A stretch of DNA of 64,000 bases. Source: Affinundibacterium fentianense. Its GTDB lineage: Bacteria > Pseudomonadota > Gammaproteobacteria > Burkholderiales > Burkholderiaceae_D. Below are positions 63,922-64,000 of this stretch, one piece after another; within the stretch, counting starts at the first letter, position 1; the number at the start of each line of letters is the position of its first letter. A program made the translations under genes and the position numbers. The notes beneath the pieces were generated by a model that was given only the letters and a program-made list of their open reading frames with translations, made no database searches and was not told the origin of the DNA. The stretch is from positions 657,587-721,586 of the forward strand of contig NZ_JAGSPJ010000002.1 of assembly GCF_018139545.1 (NCBI RefSeq), in the 5' to 3' direction.

Positions 63922-64000
63922 AGCCTGACGATGACCTACTTTCACACTGGTTGCAGCACTATCATCGGCGCAAAGTCGTTTCACGGTCCTGTTCGGGATG
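63922..64000 (-). rRNA. rrf: 5S ribosomal RNA, 3' part, cut by the window edge
   Basis: Reading the minus strand gives the typical 5S 3' region: CATCCCGAACAGGACCGTGA at the edge, then TGCGCCGATGATAGTG and GAAAGTAGGTCATCGTCAGG. About 40 bases of the 5' part lie beyond the window. The direction places the rest of the rRNA operon to the right. The mature 3' end is approximate. Confidence 0.95.

Overview
The window reads as chromosomal DNA of a betaproteobacterium of the order Burkholderiales. The family-level guess is Oxalobacteraceae, with an Undibacterium-like gene style. This rests on the fdsA-fdhD-fdsD order, the ttcA-folB-SDR-MidA neighbourhood, the moderate GC content, many TonB receptors and chemoreceptors, and the 5S rRNA sequence at the right edge. 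It is inference; no database was searched. I see no insertion sequences, prophage, CRISPR array or tRNA genes. About 54 protein genes can be supported.

Layout. 1-2631: 3' end of an NAD-linked formate dehydrogenase operon (fdsA, fdhD/fdsC, fdsD). 2869-7450: a chemoreceptor, a bacteriohemerythrin, a small anchored protein, a VOC protein and a GAF/HD-GYP c-di-GMP phosphodiesterase. 7563-15665: amino-sugar genes glmS and glmU, separated by an Lrp regulator, a Tat-exported epimerase, a transporter and a 1.4 kb gene-poor stretch with one tiny membrane peptide and strong inverted repeats. 15868-22390: a DUF4272-like protein, a membrane dipeptidase, a Tat/lipoprotein dioxygenase-like protein, and a Cpx-type two-component system facing a Ser/Thr-rich protein across four phased GTAAA-type repeats.

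22461-34255: a pectin utilisation locus. It holds a GntR/FadR-type regulator, GH105, DUF4861, GH28, a TauE/SafE permease, a PL1 pectate lyase and a large TonB receptor. A palindrome of the form TTGGnCnnACCAA lies inside the 17-bp spacer of likely sigma-70 promoters of the regulator and of GH105. Related sites occur upstream of DUF4861 and, in a phased array, upstream of the TonB receptor. Together they suggest one autoregulated pectin regulon.

34290-44536: a papain-like protease, then a Fur-box-controlled iron island. The order is catecholate-type TonB receptor, PiuC-like dioxygenase, PepSY membrane protein, DUF2271, DUF4198, ApbE flavin transferase, and a membrane-anchored CysJ-like flavoprotein. 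The DUF2271 protein carries DGVSAAT, close to the ApbE flavinylation motif. I propose that the island moves electrons from NADPH across the membrane to ferric siderophore. This is the best candidate here for an under-described system.

44586-64000: an AraC/MFS pair, a second chemoreceptor, a periplasmic cyclophilin, a DAACS symporter, a MacAB-type exporter with a Yip1 protein, ttcA, folB, an SDR, a MidA-like methyltransferase, DUF2905, a receiver-TPR protein, an unknown protein, a UPF0016 manganese exporter behind a yybP-ykoY riboswitch, and the end of an rRNA operon (5S) with its terminator.
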